From JAVKSL01 sp050744225 (GTDB lineage: Bacteria; Actinomycetota; Acidimicrobiia; Acidimicrobiales; JAJPHD01), in NCBI GenBank assembly GCA_050744225.1, contig JBOGGT010000035.1, positions 1 through 21,136 of the forward strand: a stretch of DNA of 21,136 nt. The letters run 5' to 3'. Below the pieces are notes generated by a model, which worked only from the letters and a program-made list of their open reading frames with translations, searched no databases and was not told where the DNA came from. This document shows, piece by piece, positions 7,053 to 14,507 of this stretch. Position 1 is the first letter of the stretch. Each line of letters begins with the position of its first letter. Position numbers and translations under genes: made by a program.

Positions 7053-9848
7053 ATGGCAGGTGTCCCCGAGGGGTCCAGCATCGGGCTACGGCGTCACTTC
7101 AGCACCGAGGGGGTACACCCTTACGACCAGGTGGCCTGGGAGCGTCGGGATGCCCGCATCGTCAACTTCGCCGACGGGGCGGTCGCCTTCGAGCAACTGG
7201 GCGTGGAGGTGCCAGCCAAGTGGAGCGTCAACGCCACCAACATCTTGGCCCAGAAGTACTTCCGGGGCACCCTCGGCACCCCCGAGCGGGAGTCCTCGCT
7301 GCGCCAAGTGGTGGACCGAGTGGTGGACACGATCAGTGCGTGGGGCCAGGCAGACGGCTACTTCTCGGACGCCGCCGAGCGCAGCGCCTTCTCCGACGAG
7401 CTCAAGTGGCTGATCGTCAACCAGCACGCCGCCTTCAACTCTCCGGTCTGGTTCAACATCGGTGTGGCCGGGGTTCCTCGCCAGGCCAGCGCATGTTTCA
7501 TCCTGGCCGTTGAGGACGACATGGCCTCCATCCTGCGCTGGTACGCAGAGGAGGGGATGATCTTCAAAGGTGGATCGGGGGCCGGGGTGAACCTGTCTCC
7601 GATCCGCTCCTCCCGCGAGGCGATGGCCGGTGGTGGCAAGCCATCGGGCCCGGTGAGCTTCATGCGCGGCGCCGACGCCTCGGCGGGCACCATCCGCTCG
7701 GGGGGCAAGACCCGGCGCGCGGCCAAGATGGTGATCCTCGACGTAGGCCATCCAGACATCGAGGAGTTCATCTGGTGCAAAGCCCTGGAGGAGCGCAAGG
7801 CGAGAGCGCTGCGCGACGCAGGCTTCGATATGGGCATCGACGGCGCGGATATCCACTCTGTGCAGTACCAGAACGCGAACAATTCGGTCCGGGTGACCGA
7901 TGCCTTCATGCAGGCGGTGGCCGACGACGCGGACTGGGAGCTGCTCGCAGTCACCACCGGGGAGGTGCTCCGGGTGGTCAGGGCACGCGAGCTGTGGCAT
8001 AGCATCGCCCAGGCATCCTGGGAGTGCGCAGACCCCGGGCTGCAGTTCGACACCACCATCAACCGCTGGCACACCTGCCCGGCCTCCGGACGGATCAACG
8101 GATCAAATCCCTGTTCGGAGTACATGCACCTGGACAACTCGGCTTGCAACCTGGCCAGCCTCAACCTGCTACGATTCCAGGGCAGCGACGGGCTGGGCAG
8201 CACCGGCGGGTCCTTCGACATCGAGGGGTTCAAAGCGGCGGTGACCACGGTCTTCACCGCCCAAGAGATACTGGTCGCTAACGCCGACTACCCGACCGCC
8301 AAGATCGGGAAGAACGCCCGTAGGTTCCGCCAGCTGGGGCTCGGCTACGCCAACCTCGGGGCGCTGCTCATGGCGAGAGGGCTGGCGTACGACTCGTACG
8401 AAGGCCGGGAGCTGGCCGGGGCTATCACCGCGCTGATGACCGGACAGGCGTATGTCACTTCGGCTCGCACCGCGGAGCGACTCGGAGCCTTCGACGCCTT
8501 CGGCGAGAACCGTGAGGCGATGCTGGGCGTCCTGCGGGCGCATCGTGCCGAGGTCCTCAAGCTCGATGACGCTCTGGTGCCGTCGGGGTTGTTAGGTGCC
8601 GCTAGGGCATCCTGGGAGACCGCAATCGGCCTCGCCGAGCGCCACGGCGTTCGCAACTCCCAGGCGACCGTCCTTGCTCCTACGGGAACGATAAGCTTTT
8701 TGATGGACTGCGACACCACCGGGATTGAGCCGGATCTGAGCCTGGTGAAAACCAAGCGCCTGGTGGGTGGGGGCACCATGTCGATAGTGAACCAGACCGT
8801 CCCGCGCGCTCTGCGACGGCTGGGGTATACCGAGGAGGAGGTGGCCGTGATTGTCGCGCACGTCGGCGCCCGCTGCTCGATCCTGGGCGCGCCTGGGCTC
8901 AAGCCGGAGCACTTACCGGTGTTCGCCTGCTCGATGGGCGACAACACCATCCACCACATGGGGCACATCCGCATGATGGCCGCCGCGCAGCCGTTTATCT
9001 CCGGTGCGATCAGCAAGACGGTCAACCTGCCCGAGCACGTCAGCTTGGAGGACATTGAGCAGGTGCATGGGGACGCATGGCGCCTGGGGCTCAAGTCCGT
9101 GGCGATCTACCGGGACAACTGCAAGGTGGCCCAGCCCCTGGCGACCACCAAGACGGCTGCTCAGGATGGTGGCGCCCGGGAGGCCGGTGCTGGTGGCGGC
9201 GCGGCTGGCGCCCGGGAGGCCGGTGCTGGCGCGGCTGGCAGTATGGGAGCGCGGCCGGCGCGGGAACGCCTTCCCCGGCGGCGCCGCTCGTCCACCTTCA
9301 AGTTTCAGGTGGCCGACTGCGAGGGCTACGTGACGGTGGGGGAGTACGGCGACGGCAGGCCTGGAGAGGTCTTCATGAAGGTCTCCAAGCAGGGCTCCAC
9401 CCTTGCCGGGATCATGGACGCCCTCTCTGTGGCCATATCCATCGGGCTCCAGCACGGGGTACCGCTGGCGACCTTCGTGGGAAAGTACATCAACATGAGA
9501 TTCGAGCCCGCCGGGATGACCGACGACCCGGAGATCCGCCTGGCTACCAGCCTGTTGGATTACATCTTCCGCCGCCTCGCGGTGGATTACCTTGAGCCCG
9601 AGGACCGGGCCGGGCTCGGCATCCAGACCACGGGGGAGCGGGGGCAACCGACCCTGCCGGGCCTGGAGGTTGCCGGTAGTCCCAGCTCCGGTGTGGTGGA
9701 GACCCCGCTCAGCCCATCGGATCGGGTCGGCTCAGCGCGGGCGCAGGCAAAGGACGCGCCCTACTGCTACCAGTGTGGCAACTCGATGCAGCGTGCGGGC
9801 TCCTGCTACGTCTGCGTCACCTGTGGAACCACCAGCGGTTGTTCCTAG
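7053..9848 (+). CDS. nrdJ: Adenosylcobalamin-dependent ribonucleoside-diphosphate reductase (class II)
   Basis: A 931-residue class II ribonucleotide reductase, which makes deoxyribonucleotides using a B12-generated thiyl radical without oxygen dependence. Key residues are visible. Cys148 (ASACFIL) and Cys365 (SACNLAS) form the expected redox pair. The NPCSE motif at 352-356 supplies Asn352, the radical Cys354 and Glu356. APTGTISFLMDCDTTGIEP is the conserved finger-loop region. The tail has cysteines at 905, 908, 918, 921, 924 and 930, matching the Cys-rich C-terminal module that re-reduces the active site. No N-terminal ATP cone is seen. Residues about 707-740 between the barrel and the C-terminal domain are a Gly/Ala/Arg-rich linker with an internal duplication. 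The gene is alone on its strand, convergent with the methyltransferase gene. Confidence 0.95.
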   Translation: MAGVPEGSSIGLRRHFSTEGVHPYDQVAWERRDARIVNFADGAVAFEQLGVEVPAKWSVNATNILAQKYFRGTLGTPERESSLRQVVDRVVDTISAWGQADGYFSDAAERSAFSDELKWLIVNQHAAFNSPVWFNIGVAGVPRQASACFILAVEDDMASILRWYAEEGMIFKGGSGAGVNLSPIRSSREAMAGGGKPSGPVSFMRGADASAGTIRSGGKTRRAAKMVILDVGHPDIEEFIWCKALEERKARALRDAGFDMGIDGADIHSVQYQNANNSVRVTDAFMQAVADDADWELLAVTTGEVLRVVRARELWHSIAQASWECADPGLQFDTTINRWHTCPASGRINGSNPCSEYMHLDNSACNLASLNLLRFQGSDGLGSTGGSFDIEGFKAAVTTVFTAQEILVANADYPTAKIGKNARRFRQLGLGYANLGALLMARGLAYDSYEGRELAGAITALMTGQAYVTSARTAERLGAFDAFGENREAMLGVLRAHRAEVLKLDDALVPSGLLGAARASWETAIGLAERHGVRNSQATVLAPTGTISFLMDCDTTGIEPDLSLVKTKRLVGGGTMSIVNQTVPRALRRLGYTEEEVAVIVAHVGARCSILGAPGLKPEHLPVFACSMGDNTIHHMGHIRMMAAAQPFISGAISKTVNLPEHVSLEDIEQVHGDAWRLGLKSVAIYRDNCKVAQPLATTKTAAQDGGAREAGAGGGAAGAREAGAGAAGSMGARPARERLPRRRRSSTFKFQVADCEGYVTVGEYGDGRPGEVFMKVSKQGSTLAGIMDALSVAISIGLQHGVPLATFVGKYINMRFEPAGMTDDPEIRLATSLLDYIFRRLAVDYLEPEDRAGLGIQTTGERGQPTLPGLEVAGSPSSGVVETPLSPSDRVGSARAQAKDAPYCYQCGNSMQRAGSCYVCVTCGTTSGCS
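9171..9229 (+). repeat. 36-bp-period direct repeat in the nrdJ linker
   Basis: A 23-bp block beginning GGCGCCCGGGAGG is present exactly at 9171-9193 and 9207-9229 (period 36 bp). It encodes GAREAGAG twice in a Gly/Ala-rich linker of the reductase. Confidence 0.85.
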
Positions 9849-9867
9849 CCCGGGGACGGGCACAGCA

Positions 9868-9891
9868 CTGAGCGCAGGGATCCCCGCTCAG
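9868..9891. terminator. Hairpin between the convergent nrdJ and methyltransferase genes
   Basis: CTGAGCG (9868-9874) and CGCTCAG (9885-9891) form a 7-bp stem around a 10-nt loop that contains GGGATCCC. It lies 20 nt after the nrdJ stop and overlaps the last codons of the opposing gene. There is no U-tract on either strand, so it would be a weak or non-canonical bidirectional terminator. Confidence 0.4.
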
Positions 9892-10697
9892 ACCGGGCTG
9901 GGTTCGGCGGGGCGGCAGTGGGCGCACGGCCTGAATCCGGCTGCGGTGGCCTGGCTGGCGTGGCGGAACCGAACCTGGTGCTCAATGGTGATCCGCCTGG
10001 CGTCACGGCAGCTGGGGTGGCAAAAGATGTGGGTGGTATCGCTGCCCACGTAGCGGGCCCCGCCTCGAGCCTGGCGTTCGGACTCGACCACATCGACGCC
10101 CTCTGCTTCGAGCAGGGCTTGTTTCATCGGCGAACCGAAGGCGTACTCCCCGATCTGGCCATCGGCCCTGACCACCCGGTGGCAGGGGATGAGGATCGGG
10201 ACGGGGTTGCGGCCCAGCGCGGACCCCACTGCCCGGACGGCTTTGGGTCGGCCAATCTCGCGTGCCACCCACCCGTACGGCCGCATCTCCCCGCGTGGGA
10301 TTTCGAGGGCTTTTCCCAACACCGCCTGCTCGAACTCAGACAGCCCCCGCAGGTCGAAGGCCAGCCTGCGCGCCTGGCCGGTCTGCAGCGCCCCAAACAG
10401 GCCCGGCGGGGGCACGGTGGCGGGCCGCAACTGTCGGCCAAAGCGCTGTCGGTGGCGGGCCGCGAAGCGCTCGGGGTCGCCGTCGATCAGGCAAGCGGCG
10501 AGGACGTGGCTGATCCCGGCGGGGCCGAAGGCTACGAATAGCGGACCGGTTGGACCCTCGATCAGGACGAATCCGTCCACTTCCCCTGGCAAGCCGACCT
10601 GGGTGAGGACCCGTTCGGCAAAGCCGTTGGGGGGGGCGGCTCGCAAGGCGCGCAAGGCTGCAATTAGTTGATCTTGGGTGGTGATCGCCTGGGTCAT
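9888..10697 (-). CDS. O6-alkylguanine-DNA methyltransferase with C-terminal Ada metal-binding domain
   Basis: A 269-residue fusion. Residues 1-36 (helical, ending APPNGFAERVLTQVGL) resemble the leader of some anti-sigma proteins; residues 40-110 match the Ogt/Ada N-terminal half. The DNA-binding methyltransferase domain spans 115-200, with RPYGWVA (139-145), RAVGSALGRNP (155-165) and PCHRVV with acceptor Cys172. Residues 214-263 read ARYVGSDTTHIFCHPSCR...AGFRPCAHCRP, the Ada Zn-binding, phosphotriester-repair domain, with Cys226, 230, 258 and 261; Cys226 corresponds to the methyl-accepting Cys38 of E. coli Ada. In Ada this domain is N-terminal and followed by an AraC domain; here it is C-terminal and the AraC part is absent. 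The ATG overlaps the ECF sigma stop (ATGA) and has an AGGAGGT site at 10704-10710, so the two proteins are probably made together. Confidence 0.9.
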   Translation of the reverse strand: MTQAITTQDQLIAALRALRAAPPNGFAERVLTQVGLPGEVDGFVLIEGPTGPLFVAFGPAGISHVLAACLIDGDPERFAARHRQRFGRQLRPATVPPPGLFGALQTGQARRLAFDLRGLSEFEQAVLGKALEIPRGEMRPYGWVAREIGRPKAVRAVGSALGRNPVPILIPCHRVVRADGQIGEYAFGSPMKQALLEAEGVDVVESERQARGGARYVGSDTTHIFCHPSCRDARRITIEHQVRFRHASQATAAGFRPCAHCRPAEPSPV

Positions 10698-11392
10698 GAC
10701 GCGACCTCCTTGTCGGGTCGGAGCTGGTTTCGTAGGGTGGCCAATCCCCGAGACACCTGGGACTTGACCGTTCCGGTTGGGCAGTCGAGGACCTGGGCTA
10801 TCTCGGAATAGGGCAGCCCCACGACGTGGCGCAACAGGACGGACAGGCGCTGACCCTCAGGAAGGCGGTCGAGGAGGGTGCCCAGGGTTTGGTTCCAGTC
10901 ACGGTCAAGGACGATCTGCTCGGGTCCGCGGGCGGGATCGGCGGGGAGTGCGAGGGAGTCAAGGGGAACAAGGGCGGGGGCTCGGCTGGCGTCGCGGATC
11001 TGGTTACGCCACAGGTTGAGGGTGATGGTGACCAGCCACGGTCGGAGCCGCAGGGCAAGTATCCGCTCGGGGGAATAGCCGCTGAGCGCTTTGTAGGCCC
11101 GGGCGAAGGTCTCCGATGCCAGGTCCTCTGCATCGGCTCGTTGGACTCGAACCCTCAGGGCGGTGCTGTAGACGGTCGCGCCATGGGTCAACACGATCCG
11201 GGAGAACGCCGCATCCAGGTCCCGGACGGCGGCCTGGGCCAGCCGCTCCACGACCGGTCGATCCACGACCGGTCGATCCACGACCGGCCGCTCTACGACT
11301 GCTCCGGCCGGTAACGGCGGCCCTACGGCTGACCCGGCCGATGCCGTTTCGCTCGCGGCTGTTCGCTGCCCGGCACAGGTCTCAATGTCCAC
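10694..11392 (-). CDS. ECF-type RNA polymerase sigma factor
   Basis: Sigma region 2 is at about residues 65-133 (YSTALRVRVQRADAEDLASETFARAYKAL, then PWLVTITLNLWRNQIRD), and region 4 at about 170-225 (LDRLPEGQRLSVLLRHVVGLPYSEIAQVLDCPTGTVKSQVSRGLATLRNQL), with no regions 1 or 3. That is the ECF layout, directing RNA polymerase to a small stress regulon. No anti-sigma gene is adjacent; the downstream coupled gene is the Ogt-Ada fusion. GTG 11392 is the longest start, but the first ~47 residues are Ala/Pro/Val low complexity with PVVDR repeats and no ribosome-binding site. GTG 11251 (giving MERLAQAAVRDLDAAF) is a credible alternative. It is divergent from putA with 94 bp between starts. Confidence 0.9.
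   Translation of the reverse strand: MDIETCAGQRTAASETASAGSAVGPPLPAGAVVERPVVDRPVVDRPVVERLAQAAVRDLDAAFSRIVLTHGATVYSTALRVRVQRADAEDLASETFARAYKALSGYSPERILALRLRPWLVTITLNLWRNQIRDASRAPALVPLDSLALPADPARGPEQIVLDRDWNQTLGTLLDRLPEGQRLSVLLRHVVGLPYSEIAQVLDCPTGTVKSQVSRGLATLRNQLRPDKEVAS
11248..11292 (-). repeat. 15-bp tandem repeat in the sigma-factor leader
   Basis: Two exact 15-bp units (plus-strand CCACGACCGGTCGAT at 11248-11262 and 11263-11277) are followed by a third with the last bases changed (11278-11292). On the coding strand they encode repeats of the type PVVDR/PVVER. Confidence 0.9.
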
Positions 11393-11431
11393 ACCATAAC
11401 TAACACCGCCACCGCCCCACCGGTTGCATTA

Positions 11432-11456
11432 CCAGAGTTCGCCTGACTAACCCTGG
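11432..11456. promoter_or_regulatory. Imperfect dyad in the sigma-putA divergent promoter region
   Basis: CCAGAGTT (11432-11439) and AACCCTGG (11449-11456) are 8-bp inverted repeats with one mismatch and a 9-nt spacer. The right half overlaps the place where the -35 of putA would fall, given its -10 at 11475-11480. This is a candidate operator for a dimeric regulator of putA, the sigma operon or both. No regulator can be named. Confidence 0.4.
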
Positions 11457-11474
11457 CTTCGGGCGACGCACGGG

Positions 11475-11480
11475 TAGCCT
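11475..11480 (+). promoter_or_regulatory. Candidate leaderless -10 (TAGCCT) of putA
   Basis: TAGCCT ends 6 nt before the GTG at 11487, and no Shine-Dalgarno is present, the same arrangement as at nrdJ. This supports GTG 11487 as the true start. Confidence 0.5.
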
Positions 11481-11486
11481 CGGGTC

Positions 11487-14400
11487 GTGGCAGCGTCGGC
11501 CCAGGACAGGTCCGTCGAGACACAGGTCAGCGCGCTGGCCCGCAGGATCGCGGAGCTGGGAGCAGGCGCCCAGGCCGGAGTGTTCGGCATGGGCTGGTGG
11601 AGCGAGCGGATGCTCTCTTGGGCGATGGCCGATCCGGGATTTAGGACACAGCTGTTCCGCTTCGTCGATGTGTTCCCCACGACGACCGGTGACGCAGATG
11701 CCCTGCGGCACCTCCACGAGTATTTTACCGGGGCCGACGCTCCGAGATTGTTGGACCTGGGGGTGGAGCTGGCCGAGCATGTGCCACTGGGTGAGCACAT
11801 GTCCGCCGCCCTGGCCAGGCACAACATCGCGCGCATGGCCCGACAGTTCATCATCGGCACCACCGCCGGGGAGGCGGCGGCCGGTGCCGGAAGGCTCTGG
11901 CAGTCCGGCACTGCGGCAACCGTGGACCTTCTGGGGGAAAAGACGCTCAGCGCGGAGGAGGCCGATGCCTACGCCGCCAGGGTGGCCGAGCTGATCGTCA
12001 CCCTGGCCGCATCCGCCGAGCACTGGGCACCGGACGACCACCTCTGCCACGACGACCTCGGGTCCTTGCCAAGGGCGAGCGTGAGCATCAAACCGACCGC
12101 CCTGGCGCCCTTGTACGCCCCGCTCACCCGCGAGCTGGGTAAGGCCCAGGCCGCGCAGCGCCTGCGACCGCTGCTGCGGCTGGCCTCAGACCTCGGGGTC
12201 TTCGTCTGGGTGGACATGGAGCACTACGACGTGAAGGACATCACCCTCGAGCTGTTCCGCGAACTGATGGACGAGCCCGAACTCGCCGGGCTTGACGCGG
12301 GGATCGTCCTGCAGGCCTACCTGCGAGACACCCGGGCCGACCTGGTCGACGTGATCTCCTGGTCTGCCGCCCGCCTTGCCAGGGACGCGGTGCCCAAACC
12401 GATCGGGGTCCGGTTGGTCAAGGGCGCCTACTGGGACGCCGAGGTGGCCCGGGCACGAGTCGAGGGCTGGCCGGTCCCGGTCTTCGAGGACAAGGGTCAC
12501 ACAGACGCCAACTACGAGCGCTGCACCCGGCTGCTGCACGACCACCACGCGCAGGTGCGCGCCGCCTTCGGCACCCACAACCTGCGCTCGCTGGCCTACG
12601 CGGTCACCTGGGCGCGCCACCTGGGCATCGCTGACAACGGCTACGAGTGCCAGATGCTCTACGGCATGGCCGAGCCGATGCACGCGGCCATACGGGGCCT
12701 CGGCCTTCGCCTGAGGGTCTACGCCCCTATGGGCGAGCTGCTCCCGGGAATGTCCTACCTGATCCGCCGTTTGCTTGAAAACACCTCCCAGCAGGGTTTC
12801 GTCAGGCTGGCCTTTGCCGAAGGCGCGTCCATCGGCCAGTTGGTCGCGGCCCCGCCACCAGGAGATGTCCCCGGCCCGGCCGAGTCTCCCTTGGAAGGCC
12901 AGGCGGCACAGCACGCCACTGACCCGGAGGCGCCCGGGCGCTACACCCACGAGCCGGGGTGGGAGTGGAGGCGCGGCGGGACAGGGCAACATTTTTCCAA
13001 GTCTGTGGATGAAGCCATGCGGAGGGGCCCGCTCGAGGTGCAGGGCGTGATCGGCGGCCAGCCAGTGCGCACCGGGATAAGCTTCGACTCGGTCGACCCG
13101 GGGGCGCCGGAGACCGAGATCGCCCGAGTGGTGCGCTGTGGGCCAGTCGAAGCAGACGAGGCGATCGCGGTGGCTGTGGGGGCGTTCGAGGGGTGGTCCC
13201 GAACGCCCGCGGCCGAACGGGTGGGAGTCGTCTTCAGGCTGGCCGCCTGGATGCGCCAACGGCGGGCGGAGCTGGCGGCCCTGGAGGTCTTCGAGGTGGG
13301 CAAGCCCTGCGCTGAGGCGGATGCAGACGTCTGCGAAGCGATCGATTTTTGCGAGTACTACGGACGCCAGATGCTCCGCCTGGCGCGGGGAGCCAACGTG
13401 GAGTCGCCCCAGGGGGAAGCAAACTCCCTGACTTACGCCGCCAAAGGGGTCTGCGCAGTGATCTCGCCCTGGAACTTCCCGCTGGCGATCCCGTGTGGGA
13501 TGGTGGTCGCAGCCTTGGCGGCCGGTGACACCGTGGTGCTCAAGCCAGCGGAGCAGTCCCCGGCGGTGGCGTCCATGCTGGTCAGGGGGCTGCACGAGTC
13601 CGGGCTTCCCGCTGGGGTGCTCGGGTTCCTCCCCGGCTTTGGCGACGTCGGGGCCCGGCTGGTCCGCCACCCGGACGTGGGGGTGGTGGCGTTCACCGGC
13701 TCCTTGGCGGTGGGGTTGGACATAGTGGCCGCGGCGGGCCGCAATGTCCCCGGTCAGCGCCAGTTGAAGCGGGTGGTGGCCGAGATGGGCGGCAAGAACG
13801 CCATCGTCGTGGACGCCGACGCCGACCTGGACCAGGTGATCCCCGCGGTGGTTCATTCCGCCTTCAGCTATGCCGGCCAGAAGTGCTCGGCCTGCTCGCG
13901 TCTGGTGGTGCTCGACTCGATGCACGACGAGGTGGTGCGCCGTCTGGTCGGTGCCACCAGGGAGCTCGTGGTGGGTCACCCCAGCGACATAGCCGTCACG
14001 GTGGGTCCGCTGATCGATGAGGAGGCCCGAGCCCGGGTGCGGTCCTATGTCCAGCTCGGCGAGGGGCGGCTGGCCCTGGGGCCATTGGGGTTGCCCGAGA
14101 GTGGGTGGTTCGCCGGGCCCACCATCTTGGACGACGTGTCGCCGTCGGACCGGGTGGCTCGGGAGGAGATTTTCGGGCCGGTGCTGGCCGTCCTTCGAGC
14201 GGCGGATTTTTCCGATGCACTGGCGGTGGCCAACGAGACCGACTTCGCCCTGACCGCCGGGGTCTTTTCCAGGTCCCCGTCGCACATCGCCACGGCGCGA
14301 GCCGTGCTGCGGGCCGGGAACGTGTACGTCAACCGGGGAATCACCGGGGCCGTACCGGGGCGCCAGCCCTTTGGCGGCTACGGTCTGTCGGGGGTGGGGT

Positions 14401-14507
14401 CCAAGGCGGGCGGCCCGGACTACCTGTTGGCTTTCCTGGACCAGCGAGTGGTGTCCGAGAACACGCTGCGCCAGGGCTTTGCCCCCGAGACGGACCCGCG
14501 TCTTTGA
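11487..14507 (+). CDS. putA: Bifunctional proline dehydrogenase / L-glutamate gamma-semialdehyde dehydrogenase
   Basis: A 1006-residue PutA that oxidises proline to glutamate in two channelled steps, passing electrons from FAD to the quinone pool and then to NAD+. The proline dehydrogenase barrel (about residues 80-480) shows SIKPTAL (Lys202), RLVKGAYWDAE (Lys312) and YLIRRLLENTS with the substrate-binding Arg pair 427-428. The aldehyde dehydrogenase domain (about 530-1000) shows PWNFPLAIP (Asn663), FTGS (736-739), Glu766 in AEMGGKNA, catalytic Cys800 in GQKCSACSR and EIFGPVLAV. There is no N-terminal ribbon-helix-helix DNA-binding domain, so it is not the trifunctional enterobacterial form. 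It starts 94 bp from the divergent sigma gene, and its stop directly abuts that of the convergent nuclease-like gene. The menaquinone genes downstream could supply its electron acceptor. Confidence 0.95.
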   Translation: MAASAQDRSVETQVSALARRIAELGAGAQAGVFGMGWWSERMLSWAMADPGFRTQLFRFVDVFPTTTGDADALRHLHEYFTGADAPRLLDLGVELAEHVPLGEHMSAALARHNIARMARQFIIGTTAGEAAAGAGRLWQSGTAATVDLLGEKTLSAEEADAYAARVAELIVTLAASAEHWAPDDHLCHDDLGSLPRASVSIKPTALAPLYAPLTRELGKAQAAQRLRPLLRLASDLGVFVWVDMEHYDVKDITLELFRELMDEPELAGLDAGIVLQAYLRDTRADLVDVISWSAARLARDAVPKPIGVRLVKGAYWDAEVARARVEGWPVPVFEDKGHTDANYERCTRLLHDHHAQVRAAFGTHNLRSLAYAVTWARHLGIADNGYECQMLYGMAEPMHAAIRGLGLRLRVYAPMGELLPGMSYLIRRLLENTSQQGFVRLAFAEGASIGQLVAAPPPGDVPGPAESPLEGQAAQHATDPEAPGRYTHEPGWEWRRGGTGQHFSKSVDEAMRRGPLEVQGVIGGQPVRTGISFDSVDPGAPETEIARVVRCGPVEADEAIAVAVGAFEGWSRTPAAERVGVVFRLAAWMRQRRAELAALEVFEVGKPCAEADADVCEAIDFCEYYGRQMLRLARGANVESPQGEANSLTYAAKGVCAVISPWNFPLAIPCGMVVAALAAGDTVVLKPAEQSPAVASMLVRGLHESGLPAGVLGFLPGFGDVGARLVRHPDVGVVAFTGSLAVGLDIVAAAGRNVPGQRQLKRVVAEMGGKNAIVVDADADLDQVIPAVVHSAFSYAGQKCSACSRLVVLDSMHDEVVRRLVGATRELVVGHPSDIAVTVGPLIDEEARARVRSYVQLGEGRLALGPLGLPESGWFAGPTILDDVSPSDRVAREEIFGPVLAVLRAADFSDALAVANETDFALTAGVFSRSPSHIATARAVLRAGNVYVNRGITGAVPGRQPFGGYGLSGVGSKAGGPDYLLAFLDQRVVSENTLRQGFAPETDPRL

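Noticed and set aside
12186..14285. 699-codon open frame on the minus strand
   Set aside because: Antisense to putA; its His/Arg/Pro/Gly-rich translation has no domain pattern, while the plus strand has intact PutA motifs. Long antisense frames are expected at this GC content.
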